Shown: piece after piece, positions 1 to 12,400 of the stretch
Numbering within the stretch: the stretch's first letter is position 1
Layout of the letters: each line of letters begins with the position of its first letter
NCBI GenBank assembly: GCA_013399305.1
Contig: VXAI01000019.1
Coordinates: 5,849,504-5,913,503, forward strand
Reading direction: 5' to 3'
DNA: 64,000 bases
DNA from: Rostratula benghalensis
Taxonomy: Eukaryota > Chordata > Aves > Charadriiformes > Rostratulidae
Program-made: the position numbers and the translations under genes
The notes under the pieces: generated by a model
What the model was told of the DNA's origin: nothing
Databases searched by the model: none
What the model saw: only the letters and a program-made list of their open reading frames with translations

Positions 1-3000
1 GGAAACCGGAGAGACTGTAAGAACCTTCTGGGGAACGAGTGTGGGAATTACTATTAGATAAACTAAAGCTGGAAATCAAGTTTGAGTCTACTTCCCTCCC
101 CCATTTTTGAGTGCTATCAGCTGAATCTATCAGTTAAGATAGACTGCATCATTCTATCAGGTAGTCACCCAGGGCTTAATCCTGCCAAAGTCATTTCAGA
201 GTCCAGCTTTCGGCTGAGATAGCAATTCAGTTCACACCCAGATGGCCAGCACATTGGAAATCAGTTTGAAAGGTGAACTTCAGCCTTCAGGCAGAGGAAC
301 AATGTAAACTCTCCAACACACACCGGCTTTAAAGAACACTTTCTTCACGCAGTGCATTCCTCATACAGGACCTATTAAATTCTCTGGCCAGAGTATCTAT
401 TTTTTTGGCATACACACGTTTATTTGAGCCAATACACATATGATGCATTATTTATTTATTAATACAGAGATTCATGCTAATATGCACCAATAGGAAAAGC
501 GATGATCAATAAAATCAAAATGCCAACGGTCTAATTTTTCAAAGCAAAATACCTCATAGTAACTCGGAATATTTCTAAATCAGAGATTCCAAACCAGGTA
601 ATTCAATATAAGAGATATAAACGCTGATCACCCAGCCAGGAAAAAACGCCCTAGCCAGGAAATGGACTCTATTTTATCTCGCTTTGAACTGGAGAGTAAA
701 CCGGCATGAAGTACCGCATGTAAAAGCCATTTAGGTACAATCAAAAGTCATTTTCATCAGCACAGATGCCCCAAATTGACCACCATAATGTGGTAGATTA
801 AACGGGCCTTGGAATTAATCACATATGAAAGAAGTTCTCTTGAATGGTGGAATCATATGGGACCTCCACCTGCTGAGATGTTACCGATGGACTATCCGAA
901 CAGCTTTCTAAAATGCTGAAGATAAGCCTTTGTCTTGTAACATTTTTCCCTCAGATGAATGGAGGCAAATATGGCACAGAATGCTAACTATATGCAGGTA
1001 ACTATTTTAACAGGCAAATAATGCTGGCATAGCAAGTCTGTTCAGTCCAAATGAAGAGGTTTTTAGTAATTTCTAATCTGAGGGATGAAAGATTTGACTC
1101 TATAACGTGGGGCAAATGAAAAGAACACCACAAAAAAGAACCATCAGGAAGAAGTGGTAAGGGGAGCTGTGGTGTTTTCCTCCCTGCTTTCCTCAAACTG
1201 CAAAATCTATTCAAGCTGGGGGACTGGAAAGCAAATGTCATGTTTGCAAAACAAAAGAGGAAAACATCACCAGATTCATAGGGCATATGAATAAATTTAA
1301 ATCTATTTGATCTTCTGGGCAAAATCTATAGTGAGCTAATGTAACTTCCAAGGTGGGTCAAAGAAACTTCTCGTATGGTAAAGTGTCATCGTGTGAGTCA
1401 ATACAGAACCCATGAGCACTGGTCATTAGGGGCAATAGCAGGGAGGATACTGAAAAATATGACCTTAAGCACACAGGATTTGTTAAAAAATTGCAAATAT
1501 AGAGGGGAACAATGCAATCATAATTTTAGAAAGTGCCTCTATGTAGATGAGATTCAGTTATGTGTTAAATATAACTACACAGAGACAGAAGAATATTGCA
1601 AATGTGACTGCAATGTTTAGTTTTGGCCTGTTTACGTATTCAGGATTTTTACAGAAATACAGTTAAATGGCACAATGATGGTGCAAATTCTTTGACACTA
1701 GCATGCTTCCCTAAACAGATGTGCAGTGATACCTCTCACAGTATTTCCAGAAGATGCAAGTTTCCCTCTCCCCATACATGTTTCCCTGGAGTGAAGACCT
1801 TTAATTTAAATTAATGCTTTATAATTTTTTCTGAATAAATGAGAGGAGGGCCAGAGTGATTTTTATTCTTCCTTCTAATTGAAAATTGTACCTTGGCTGT
1901 GTTGGGAAAACAACTATCACTTACACCAGGGAACTGGACCCAATGCCAACTAGAAAGTTTTGAAGAATGCACTTGATGGTCAAAACCACAAAGGAAGCCA
2001 ATGACTGGGGCAACCATCTAGCAAGGGCCTCAAGTCCTCCCTCTCCTTAAAATCTGACCAAACATCTCAATTGAGTACTACACCCATTATTGGCAATCAG
2101 TTTTTCCTTTTTATCATGATATTAACTATTTATATAACAGTTACAGCATGAAAATATTGAAAAATGCCTTCCCTCAAATGAACCGAATAATGATTTAAGA
2201 CATTCCCAATAGGTTGAAATTCCAGATTTTGTCCTCTGTAAAGAGATCTGGAATATACCTCATTAGAGTTATTCAGAAAGCAAATGGAGAGCAACAGATG
2301 CTGACCATGAACTGTAATATAAAATCAGGTGCAATGTGCTGGTCCAACGCTCAACCTGGCCTAACGTTCTGCCTCCAATGTTCTGCCTCCAGTAGTGGCC
2401 ATTAATAGACACTCCTGGGCAGATTTATTGGAAGATATTTCCAGAAGACTGGGTTAGACTCCAGCAAATTATTGGCCGGGGTCTCCCAGAGCAGGAGGTG
2501 ATGCTTTCTGTGGGCCAAACTTTTCACATTCTTCATCTTTCTTTAGAGCTGGAAAGCTTTTTACATTCCCTATAATGGAAATATTTCTGAGGTATAAAGG
2601 AGGAAGAATTTTCTAATATCAGACTTGAGCAAGGTTGAGGCTTTCACACTTGGGAGATGTTGGCATCTGTTTTACATATTTGGCAAACAGATTCAAAGCT
2701 AAATTTAAGAAGTGTGTACAACATCCTAGTCTTCCATGAATATTTATTTACAGGAGCAAAGCTGAAATCTTCCAGCTGTACAGCCCTTGTCAACTTTGTA
2801 AAGGAATCCAGTCTGAGTTTTCCTCTTCACTGTAAGTAAAAATCTCTCTCCCTACAGGGGAAGAGAACATAATCTAATAATTTCAGTAATACTGCCTTTA
2901 ATTAATCTTTTCTGTGAGAGAGAATAAGCAAGCCCTAAATATCGAAAACTACATTATTTAACCTTCTGACAGCACCTCTTTGAACAGCAGACGATTCCCT

Positions 3001-3368
3001 GCCACAGTTGACTTCCAGTAAGAAAACCAAGATTATTCACATACATAAAGGCAAACTCTTACTCTACAATCAGAACTTGACCATTTTGTTAGGGGAAATT
3101 AAAGCAAAACAGATCTGGGTAAATTAATTTTACATTCTACTAGTAACTTGGAAATCTCCACAAGGCCTTGAACAACTCTGGATCAGATAAGAAAAGAAGA
3201 TTATCTGAACCACAGAGGGAAATCACATATTTTAAGAGGCTCAGCTTTAATCAACTAATTCAAAGTTAGATTTTATTAAACCTTGTTAATTTTCTTCAGC
3301 TCAAATACTCTTAACAAGGAGAAATGAGCTATTGCATTTAATGTCTGAGTACACAGTGTAACTGCAAA
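1..3368. other. Unique AT-rich non-coding DNA, no gene recognised
   Basis: No CR1 tail, RNA gene or recognisable protein domain was seen. Short open frames occur on both strands (longest about 106 codons, minus strand, 1002-1322), with no recognisable family, and they are consistent with chance. An 81-codon plus-strand frame at 1375-1620 has a cysteine-rich C-terminal half and is treated under findings. The interval could be intergenic or intronic; the sequence does not decide. Confidence 0.6.
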
Positions 3369-3470
3369 AGAAGCAGAATAATTCTACAGATTGTAAAAAT
3401 TGTATATTTCAATTGTGTATTTCAATAGAAGCAGAATAATTCTACGGATTGTAAAAATTGTGTATTTCAA
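3369..3470. repeat. Imperfect tandem duplication, 58-bp period
   Basis: The segment beginning AGAAGCAGAATAATTCTAC at 3369 recurs at 3427 with period 58. The second copy is partial (about 44 bases) and differs by about two transitions. Each unit also contains a shorter internal echo around ATTGTATATTTCAA / ATTGTGTATTTCAA. This is a local slippage or unequal-exchange product; no function is implied. Confidence 0.85.
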
Positions 3471-5827
3471 AGAACGCTTGAACGCTTTCAATATCACCAG
3501 AGAATAGCTTAGAATTAATCTTTTTTTTTTTTTTTCTCCTAACCTATTCAGAGGTATTCTTTTCTCCTCTAAATGTTCATAAGGTACTAACTCTGAAGTA
3601 CCAGAGAAAACCAAACTGTTTTTCAATGTAACTGTGACCTGTGGTTGCCTTAGCTATTTAAGAAGGTGGAAACTCTGAAGGTTTTCCTGCAGTTAGGAGG
3701 TTTCCAATGCTTTTTTTTCCCTCCTCACATGGATTCTCCAGTGTCTTGACTGGGATTGATCACCTGTTGCCTGTTTTCTCTGTAATGGGGCACTCAGAGG
3801 TTATATGTGCTCTCTTTTCCTGGAGCTTGTAAGAACCTAATTATTTTTGAGGTGTTAAATTTAGCTGAAGTACTTGTGATTCAAAGTTATTGAAGAGGTG
3901 AGAGAGAAGCAGATGGAAATGCACCAGTGCATAATGCGGCTACAAGACTTTGTGTCTGAAGAAAATGGGTTGAAAACAGGAAATAAATATATAGGGCCAC
4001 TGCTCATTTTTAGATTGAGAGACTTTGGTTGTATCAAAAAAGGCGTAAAACCGTATTAAAAAAAAAACAACCAACCTCAAATACAGCACTGCTGACTGCT
4101 GCCCTTATGGAAGAAGAATTCTGCTGATCCGGAGCTGGCACACCCCGCCTGCTCACCCCCGTCTTCCCGGGATCACTCGCAGCACGGCAGGCATTTCTTG
4201 GCTGGGTACCCCAATCATCCAGAGCAGCCCAACCTTCTGGAGCTCTGCCAGGCAAACACGGACTGAAACAACCTCTTTCTAACCTCTTTCCAGACATCAC
4301 AGGAACACGGCAAAGCCAGCCAGGGAATCTGGCTCCAAGGAACCAGCTTTCGGTTGCCGTATTACCCCGAAGAGCAGAAGTCTATGCCTAGAGATATAGA
4401 ACACCAATATAATCCAGACTCATTTTCATTTTGGATTCGTTGCTTTTTAGTCAAAATAACTGTGACTTTTTTTTTTTTTTTCTACCTTTCAACATTTAAT
4501 ACATTTTAGCACTGCACTTTAAAGTATTTGATTTTAAAAAAATATTTCCATAGCCTATTTTTTAAAAGTGATCTCATTAAATACCACATAGTACTCAACC
4601 CAAGATAATTACTTTTCACTTATTCCTTATACATTATCTAGACAGGTCTAGCTAAAGGAGGATTTCAGATTTATTCTACCATGTGCTTTGTGCCATGCCT
4701 TTCTATCAATGTGAACAGTTCATTACAAAAAAAAATAAAATTCTAGCTATCTAAGAACTCATCTCCTTACTTGCATGGTGATTATGCAAGATAATAAAAT
4801 AGAGGCTTCGGTAGTAATTTTACGCCTGATCCCTTCAATACGGAATAGTTGCTAATAGTAATTTCAGTTGCTGCTGAAAAATCTGGTTTGCAAGATATGA
4901 TTTGGAAGTTTGCAGTTAATAGCAATCAAGAGAGTGCAAGTATCTAGTAATAAATTGATAATTGATGCAAAATAAAGTGCAAAGAACAATAACGCTCCAA
5001 AGTTTTGATTCAAACAAGCAAATGTACAAAATTACAAAGAATCTGTATAAGTGAAATGAAAAACGGAAGCTGTTCTCTTTCCTATTTTCAAGCTTTCTTC
5101 TATTCTCTCTGTGTTTCTCACATAAAAATCAAATGATATAATATATAATTTCTGTTTTCCGTGTTGGCCCATCTTTTATTTACCAGGCATTATAGGAGTC
5201 AAATCATCATTTATTTTCTCATTGAACTACCATCCATGACAATAATTTAAAACCAGCTAATAAACATTATGGTTTGTTAGAACTGCTACCGATTAAATCT
5301 TAAGTGTCTAAAACATACAAACATAAACAGAATGTAATTAGAGCTATTTAAAGAATCCATTTTTAACTTAGATTAACCATACTTTCCATTTGCTAGGGAT
5401 AAACACTCATAAATGAAACCCATTGCTGAACAAGAAGCAATTACTTCAGTTTAAAATATTAATACATATTGCCTTTTAAAAAGCCGAGGAAGATCATTTA
5501 TGTCCTGTACAATACAATCTCGATTCATACTGAGAATGAAAATGGGATGGCATGCTGAATCCTAAGCTGGTTGTGATCACCTTTGAGGTACAGTTTGTTC
5601 TTAGCCATTTAGAAGTCCATTAAACTATTTTCTCCAATTAGTATTGCTCTCAGAACAATGATGATAAAACACACACACAAGGGGGTTTTGGTATTTTTAA
5701 GCTAATAAAACCCCACAACTTGGTTGACTAGTTCTTTTGCAGCAGCCCTTCTTAGTAATACCTGAGAGATGCCAGTAATGCAAACTAATTACTGATATAA
5801 TGATATTAATGTTTATAAATCTGGAAA
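3471..5827. other. Unique non-coding DNA with two T15 runs
   Basis: Runs of fifteen T occur at 3521-3535 and 4467-4481. A moderately GC-rich patch lies at about 4130-4370 (it contains CACCCCGCC and several CpG) inside otherwise AT-rich sequence. It carries an 88-codon minus-strand frame (4034-4300) with no recognisable domain. No repeat family was recognised. Confidence 0.55.
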
Positions 5828-6141
5828 GGGTGAGTGTCAGGAGGATGGAGCCAGGCTCTTCTCGGTGACAGGCAATGATAAGACAAGGGGCAATGGGTGC
5901 AAGCTGGAACACAGGAGGTTCCACTGAAATATGAGGAAAAACTTCTTCACAGTGAGGGTGAAGGAACACTGGAAGGGGCTGCCCAGAGAGGTGGTGGAGT
6001 CTCCTTCTCTGGAGACATTCAAACCCCTCCTGGACACGTTCCTGTGGGACCTGCTCTGGGTGTTCCTGCTCTGGCAGGGGGATTGGACTGGATGAGCTTT
6101 CAAGGTTCCTTCCAATCCCTGAGATTCTGTGATTCTGTGAT
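5828..6141 (+). mobile_element. CR1 LINE 3' fragment, subfamily class A
   Basis: Sense-strand CR1 3' end. It runs from the ORF2 C-terminal coding part (GAGGATGGAGCCAGGCTCTT), through the block encoding the [16 protein letters not shown] motif, to a short 3' tail of two ATTCTGTG-type repeats ending near 6141. It is 5'-truncated at about 5828. The reading frame is broken near 5925 (TTCCACTGAAATATGAGG), one base short of the expected frame. By eye it is about 90-95% alike to the corresponding part of the minus-strand copy at 27441-28235. A second CR1 in the same orientation begins about 80 bases downstream. Confidence 0.95.
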
Positions 6142-6206
6142 ACAGCATACTAAGTCTGGATTGGACAGACTCAAGCTTATCCCAGATTGTAGGTCTAGAA
6201 ACGTAT

Positions 6207-6222
6207 ACATACATATGTATGT
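6207..6222. repeat. 16-bp perfect palindrome between two CR1 copies
   Basis: ACATACATATGTATGT is self-complementary and sits in the 82-base spacer just 5' of the second CR1. It is probably simple-sequence DNA; no function can be assigned. Confidence 0.8.
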
Positions 6223-6223
6223 G

Positions 6224-6540
6224 TCCTCTACAATTCTGCAACTACCTAAAAGGAGATTGTAGAGAAGTGGGTGTTGGCCTCTTCTCCCAAGTGAATAATT
6301 TCCAAGGAGGAAATGGTTTAAAGTTGCAGCAGGGGAGGATTAGATTAGATATTAGGAAGAACGACCTGCCCAGGGAGGTGGTGGAGTCACCATCCCTGGA
6401 GGTATTTAAAAGACATGTAGATGTAGCACTTCAGGGCATGCTCTCGTGGTCGAGATTGTAGTGGTTTTTTGTGTGTGTATGGTTGGACTCGGTGATCTCA
6501 GAGGTCCTTTCCAACTGTACTGATTCTGTGATTCTGTGTG
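6224..6540 (+). mobile_element. CR1 LINE 3' fragment, subfamily class B
   Basis: A second sense-strand CR1 fragment of a different 3' class. It starts at the codons for the YLKGG-like block (CTACCTAAAAGGAG), passes through GVGLFSQV and RLDIRKN, and ends with two GATTCTGTG repeats near 6538. Translation from about 6219 to 6461 is open and reads into the ORF2 C-terminus, but about a dozen codons between RLDIRKN and [12 protein letters not shown] are missing, an in-frame internal deletion. It is 5'-truncated. It lies head-to-tail with the copy ending at 6141. Confidence 0.93.
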
Positions 6541-7852
6541 CATTCTCAGGTATGGACACACACATGCACCAGGGATACAAGGTGCGTGTTGGATTATACC
6601 TACCTGGTTATGAAACACTTCTAACTTCTAGAGAGGGCTGATTTCAGGCAAATGATTTATATTTTGGTGCTATGATTTTCTTCTGTTTAGACTATTACTT
6701 GGTTCTTTCTAAGCATGATATTATAAATTGCATTGAAAGGTGTAACTTTGAGCTGAATAATACATAGCCTTATTTCTTCACACTCATCCGCTCAGAAAGT
6801 ATTAAGTGCTTGGTTTTCTCCATAGCTGCACAAGACCCCTTCACCAGAAAGGGCAGAACCATGGGTCCAACAGTGCTGCTCACCAGTCCTGTATGAGCAA
6901 GTGTTGTGTCAAGGCTGGAGCCTTCCCCAGCCTCAGCACTATAAGGACTGCATTTACAAAGGGGCAAGAATAAGACAACTGACACTTTAAACCAGATTTT
7001 TTTTGGTTTATTCCTCCTTATCAATTGTCACCCCACACACTACAATTTACCTGGTTCCTTGGCTCTGGAGTGCACTCAAGTGTATATAAACTGCGCGTGG
7101 GAATTCCTCCCTCCTCATTTACTAAGTCATGATCTACTCTTCCAATACTTTTTACCAATCCCTCACCCTAAGAGACCACCATTATAACCAAGGTAAGAAG
7201 TTTAACAAATGATTTTTCTCTTCTCTTTGAAGTGGTATTTTAATGTTTATATTTAAGTGTATATTAAGGGCAATTAGCAATTGAGCCCAGTGTATAATTA
7301 ATGACGTGCAATTAGAGGGGAACTATAGACAAATAGTACCATATTACTGGCAAATTTTAACAATGTGATAAATTGTGGCAATTATAGGCAAAGTAATAAC
7401 GATTTCCAATCAAACAATATAAATGAGAACGTGTTCTCTATTCACAACAGTCAAAGTTCAATCTGTTCGTCTGTGTTTAAACTGGCTGCAATTTATACAC
7501 AAGCAAATCATTATTATGACTCTCTTGATTTTCAGCCTGACTTCATATTTTATATTTTTGTATACCTGTTAACCTTTCCCTGTGGAAATTGTCCTCTGCT
7601 CAGTCTTCCTGAGACATTTTGGGACATAAACTCCCTTCACTGCCTGCCTCTGTGGGCAGTGGCTCGTACCACAGGATGAGCTGCTGGGAGGAACCCACCG
7701 CTGGAAGGAGCATTTCAGACCCTCCAGTTTATGCCCCCCCTGCACCAGAGCAAGTCTCCTCTCATCAGTTATTTACCTTAACACACCAAGGTCTACACTG
7801 AGAAACCTGAACAAATATCCCCTGCAGCTGTCTCCACTGCACTGCCACTAAT
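6541..7852. other. Unique DNA between CR1 pairs
   Basis: No gene was recognised. A TATA-like TGTATATAAA occurs at about 7081 within a mixed-composition stretch, but no LTR ends or primer-binding site could be identified around it. A GC-richer segment at about 7600-7800 has two overlapping plus-strand open frames (7365-7679 and 7619-7801) without recognisable domains. Confidence 0.5.
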
Positions 7853-8360
7853 GGAATCAGGGAACTGTCAGGGTTGGAAGGGATTTCCAGAGCTCACCCA
7901 GTCCAACTCCCCTGCTAAAGCAGGGTTGCCCAGAGCACATCCCTCAGGGCTGCATCCAGGAGGGGCTTGAAGGTCTCCAGAGAAGGGGACTCCACACCCT
8001 CCCTGGGCAGCATCTGCCAGGGCTCTGCCTCTCTCACCCCAAAGTTTTTCCTCATCTTTGAATGGAACTTCCCATGTTCCAGCTTGTGCCCGTTGCCCCT
8101 TGTCCTGTCACTGGGAACCACTGAAAAGAGTCTGGCTCCATCCTCCTTCAACCCACCCTTCAGATCCAAGTAAGCATTACTAAGGTCTCCCCTCAGCCTT
8201 CTCTTCTCCAGGCTAAAGAGCCCCAGCTCCCTCAGCCTTTCCTCATCAGGGAGATGCTCCAATCCCTCCAGCATCTTTGTTGGCCTATGCTGGACTCTCC
8301 GGTAGTTCCCCGTCTCCCTTGAACTGGGGAGCCCAGAACAGTATTCCAGTAGTGGCCTCT
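7853..8360 (-). mobile_element. CR1 LINE fragment with open ORF2 C-terminus, class A
   Basis: Minus-strand CR1, 5'-truncated at about 8360 and ending at about 7853 with a decayed tail. Minus-strand translation is uninterrupted through most of the remnant and shows the ORF2 C-terminal landmarks in order: a Q-H-R/P-TKM-like segment, [43 protein letters not shown], and EGVESPSLETF. The open frame reported on this strand (8511-7915, 198 codons) is longer than the CR1 part because it reads through the junction into the tail of the neighbouring CR1. About 140 codons are true CR1. Unlike the copies at 5828 and 27441, it keeps the frame at the FHSKMRKNF position. Confidence 0.95.
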
Positions 8361-8416
8361 TGGCTTGGGTAGAAATGTGGGGCAAAGTGATGGAGTCACC
8401 TGACCACAAAGTTTTC

Positions 8417-8712
8417 ATAGAATTATAGAATTCAATGGTCATAGAACATAGCTTTGGGTTAGAATCTTTGGCAATCATAGGTTTGGGTTGGAAGGGACCT
8501 CTAAAGCCCATTTAGTCCAACCCAATGCTGTAAGCAGGGACATCTCCAACTACATCAGGTTTCTCAAAGCCCTGTCCAGCCTGGCCTTGAACCCCCACAA
8601 GGGATGGGACAGCCACAGCTTCTCCGGGCAACCTGTGCTACTGTCTTACCACACTCAGACTGAAAAAATTCTTCCTTACATCTAGCTTAAATCTTCCCTC
8701 TTTTAGTTTTAC
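8417..8712 (-). mobile_element. CR1 LINE 3' fragment, class C, with compound tail
   Basis: Minus-strand CR1 3' end recognised by GGTTTGGGTTGGAAGGGACC, the CCAGCCTGGCCTTGAACCCC block and AATTCTTCCTTACATCTAG. The tail side (8416-8480) holds several ATAGAAT-like units mixed with partial copies of the 3' end (CATAGAATTATAGAATTC, then TTTGGGTTAGAATC), so it looks slipped or doubled. The 5' limit is fuzzy: degenerate similarity may continue to about 8750. Sense direction is head-to-tail with the copy at 7853-8360. Confidence 0.9.
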
Positions 8713-9346
8713 TTTTCCCTGGACTTTGAGCAATTCTGTCTATAAAAATCCACCAGTTACATGAATTTTGGGTAGAAAAAGGTGAATAGGTATTTGAAAG
8801 CGCAAGCAGGCATTCATTTCAGAACACACGGAGGAAAATACACCCCGGCACTGAAGTAACACCTGAGAAAGGGCTTTGGACCCCAGGCTCAGTGATGGTG
8901 CAAGAGCAGCACACAGCTGCAGGGAGCACAGGAGGTATCCCTTTACAATGTAAGAACATGTAAAGGAAATATAAGGGTAATTTTCTACATATGCACAGAA
9001 TTTCCCTTCTGTTGATTTTAATTTCCTGTATTGTATAAAGCATATATAAACTACACGTTAGATAATTCCTGAAATATGCATATAGAGCTGTAATAGTTAC
9101 TGTGTCATTTCAGTTGCACAATACTTAAAAACCTAGAAATTTGCAAGTACATCATATTAGAGTTTATTTTATAAATTTAATGCTAGACTTTTCTGAGTTT
9201 TCAAATCAGTATTTGATATTGGGTTCTACTTCATGTTTATTCTTTTTCCTGTCTATATACTTCTAAACTATTTTTTCTTCTTTTATTAGCTATTAGGATG
9301 CTATCTGCTGATTTCTAATAAATTCTTCCTTGTGCCTTTGTGTCCT
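8713..9346. other. AT-rich unique DNA
   Basis: No gene or recognisable repeat, apart from the possible degenerate extension of the preceding CR1 to about 8750. A 74-codon minus-strand frame (8819-9043) has no recognisable features. Confidence 0.5.
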
Positions 9347-9412
9347 TTGAGTGAAATTCTGGCTTTGTTGAAGATTTTGGACACTGACTTTAGCAGAACT
9401 CTGATTTTACCT
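9347..9412. repeat. Possible remnant of an ancient amniote repeat
   Basis: GTGAAATTCTGGCTTTGTTG followed by a GACTTTAGCAGAACTCTGATTTTACC-like end resembles a near-palindromic motif common in reptile and bird genomes (a GTGAAATCCTGGCCCCATTG start and a mirrored ATTTCACC end, with a GACTTCA core). The resemblance is from memory and the copy is strongly diverged, so the family is not named. Confidence 0.35.
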
Positions 9413-12400
9413 CAACTGTTTCTCTTTTACAGTCCTCTCTGTACAGTGAGGTAAATGTATTTGTCAAGAATTCTACATTTCTAACCTGCCTGTTCCCTAT
9501 CTGCATATTCTAGAATAGTCTCCAAATGAATCTAACATTATTAAACTTTATCCTTATTTCTTCCATTATCCCCCAAGGAATATTTTTTGTCTGTTTGTTA
9601 TCTGACCAACTTTTTCCCTTTAAAAAAAGAAGGTTTAGCTTTGACTCAGTTACTTTGTGAGCCAATCTAGTTCCTCTTAGAGCTATCCAAGCTTTTCATT
9701 TCTAGAGCATTCCCTGATAACATACTCTCACTTCCTTTCTTCTATAGGAAAATTGTGTATCTCTGGTTAGATAAATCAGCAGCCAGTACTGTGTTATTCG
9801 TATCTTGGGCATCTCAATGCTGGCTTTGCTTGGCTTTTGTGCCTGCTGTCCATTGTCACTGACAACGCTTCCCTGTTTTCTTTTGTGGCTCTTTCTCTCT
9901 CACCACTTTGTGGCTGCATCACCAACTTCCACTTTCTGGCCTCCTCACATCAAATGTTTCACTCTCCAACCCCCTTTCCTTTCATGGAAAGTTTTTGCTT
10001 TTTTTCTGCATACCTCAGTTATTTGCAACACAGGCTACCTCAGGTGCCAGATATTAAAAAAGTAAAAATATTATATTTTTTTTTAAAAATATATATTGCC
10101 CCCTTTGTATGTTAAACGCCAGCCTGATTTACCAGGAAATACCCAATTCCAATGTTCCACTTGGGTAAACCATCTCTCTCTCTATGTTCTTAAAAATATC
10201 TGAGTCGGCACATTTACATTGTGTGGATTTCTATACACCAGGCTAAAGCAGAAAAATTTATTCATCTTTTACTTTTAACTGCAGCCCCAGTCACATCTCA
10301 GATTTCCTTTCGGAGCCCAGCCGCAGACCGCCAGCTGTTTCACATCCATCAGGCTTCCACCGCCTGAGAACAGGCTTTATGTTTCCTCGTTTCAGCCAGG
10401 AGGCACATCTTTTTTTATCTAACCTGGCAAATATCACAAGAGGAAAGCTCAGCTACAACAGTGGAGGTCAGGCAGGGAAAATCGGAAAAACACAGTGGGT
10501 GTTTCTTTATGTTTACCCCTTCGTGGGGATGGAGGCTGCCACCCACCCTACCTTTCATACATTTACTTCCAGAAGGTACAATCTCCATTGACACTGGCTA
10601 TTGTTTCCTGACACTGTCTGTGAACTCTGCTGAGAAAGGGCAAACACCTGAAAAAGCCGGTTTTGTAAACCTGACAGCATTAAAACAGAGCAATTTTACT
10701 GGACAACAGGTTTCAAGACAGCTCTTTGTGCTGCACGAGAGGCGTCTCACTCGCTTGGAATCGGCTGGGGCAGGGAGGGTGGGACGAGGACGCGAGGACA
10801 ATGAGTGTTCCACCTCATGGAACAGAGATCCTCCACGTCTGTTAGGTACGTGTAGACTAAGCTGTAAACTAAGTCCAAACAGGGGCATTTGGATGCTGTA
10901 CATGAAGGGCAGCACCGTTGACCTACCTCAACGTTGTGGGAGTTCAAAATACGTGGTGTCTACGCATGGGTTACTTCCCTTCCTTCAACATCTATTATTT
11001 TTTCTATTAACCTCATGAAATTGTACAGTTAATATTCCCATGTGTGTTACTTTCCTCCCAGTTATTGTTACAATTATTATTTTACCTCTTTGAATGCTAT
11101 TTTACTATTTCAACTGGGATAAAACCTTGAAAGCACAAGCGCTACTCATAAATGCAATGTTGAGATTATTAAAGCTAGAGACACGCAAACACAGTAAATG
11201 ATGAGAAAAATGTATTTGGGTTAATTTGTGGGCTTCTGTCCTGTAAACATAAACTTTGGAAGTCTCTTAAAAATCTCTTGTGTATTCTCAAAAACACCCT
11301 TAACTCATTATAAGCTGAACTGTCACTTTTATTATGGTGTGCATTAGACATTGCTTAAAATTAAAAACATTAATCAGAAAACTGCTGTCCTAACCAAAGA
11401 AAATATTGCCCAGTCTAAAATTCAAATATTAAATTATTTAATTTACAGTCCGTGGGGTTCACACGATCTGGATAGGGTGTGCAGTGCCTTCGTGCCACTG
11501 TATGCATATGTATGTGTGTCACAAGCTTTATACTGGAAGTTGCAGAATACTAGAATAGAAAAGACATCAAATCTATGGCACATACTATTAAAATAGATCT
11601 GCGGCGCCTCCATGAATGGAGAATATTTCTGGGTGGAATTCAGAAGCTGTGGGATAAATCTGGGCAAGTGGGTACAGAAATCCATTCACACACAAGGGAC
11701 TTCAGGGACAGGGGCTTCGTTTGCATGGATAAATAATGGAAAATTATTTTTCTTTGAGAAGGCACAAAGTCCTTATGGGGACTAAGTTGGTTACAAGACT
11801 TAATGAAAACTGTTAATTAAATAAAAACAATGGTATTTCCTTGGGACTACTGCTTGGCTTCTGCGAGTACCTGTGAGACAGATAACCACACTCACACAAT
11901 AACCTGTGACGCATACCTTCAGACACAAATATTCCTTGCTGAAGGCAAAAGGATGTCAACAAACCAAGTTGCATTTCTGCAGACTTTCTAAAAACCCGTT
12001 ATTGTTTCAGCCAAACCTACCATTGCCCTAAAATGGAGTGGCAGGAAAGGATTCTCAGCCTCTCAGCTTATTCATCTTCCTTATTTTCACCTCTCCTCAC
12101 CTTTAATATCAAACAGATAGGCACTGTCTCCTCCTGTCAGACATTAATCCAGACAGCAACAAAATTTAGGGCTAACTATGCCCCTTTTAAAACTCAAATA
12201 TTCTTTTTTCTGTGAGAAAATGGCATATGTCTACGTGAGTATCTGTCTGGGCCTGTTAATTATTCAGTTACACAAAAAAGAAGAGTAAAGATCTTAAAGA
12301 GATCTTAAAGGCCTCCTGCTTCCCTGATAAGATAGTGAAATTAATCAATAGTTATTCCAGTTTTTTTTTCCTAAAATAATTTAGAAGATATTATTTAGAA

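Noticed and set aside
7040..7200. TATA-like TGTATATAAA with a downstream stretch that could be an LTR promoter
   Set aside because: No TG...CA ends, target duplication, polyadenylation signal pair or retroviral coding sequence could be found nearby.
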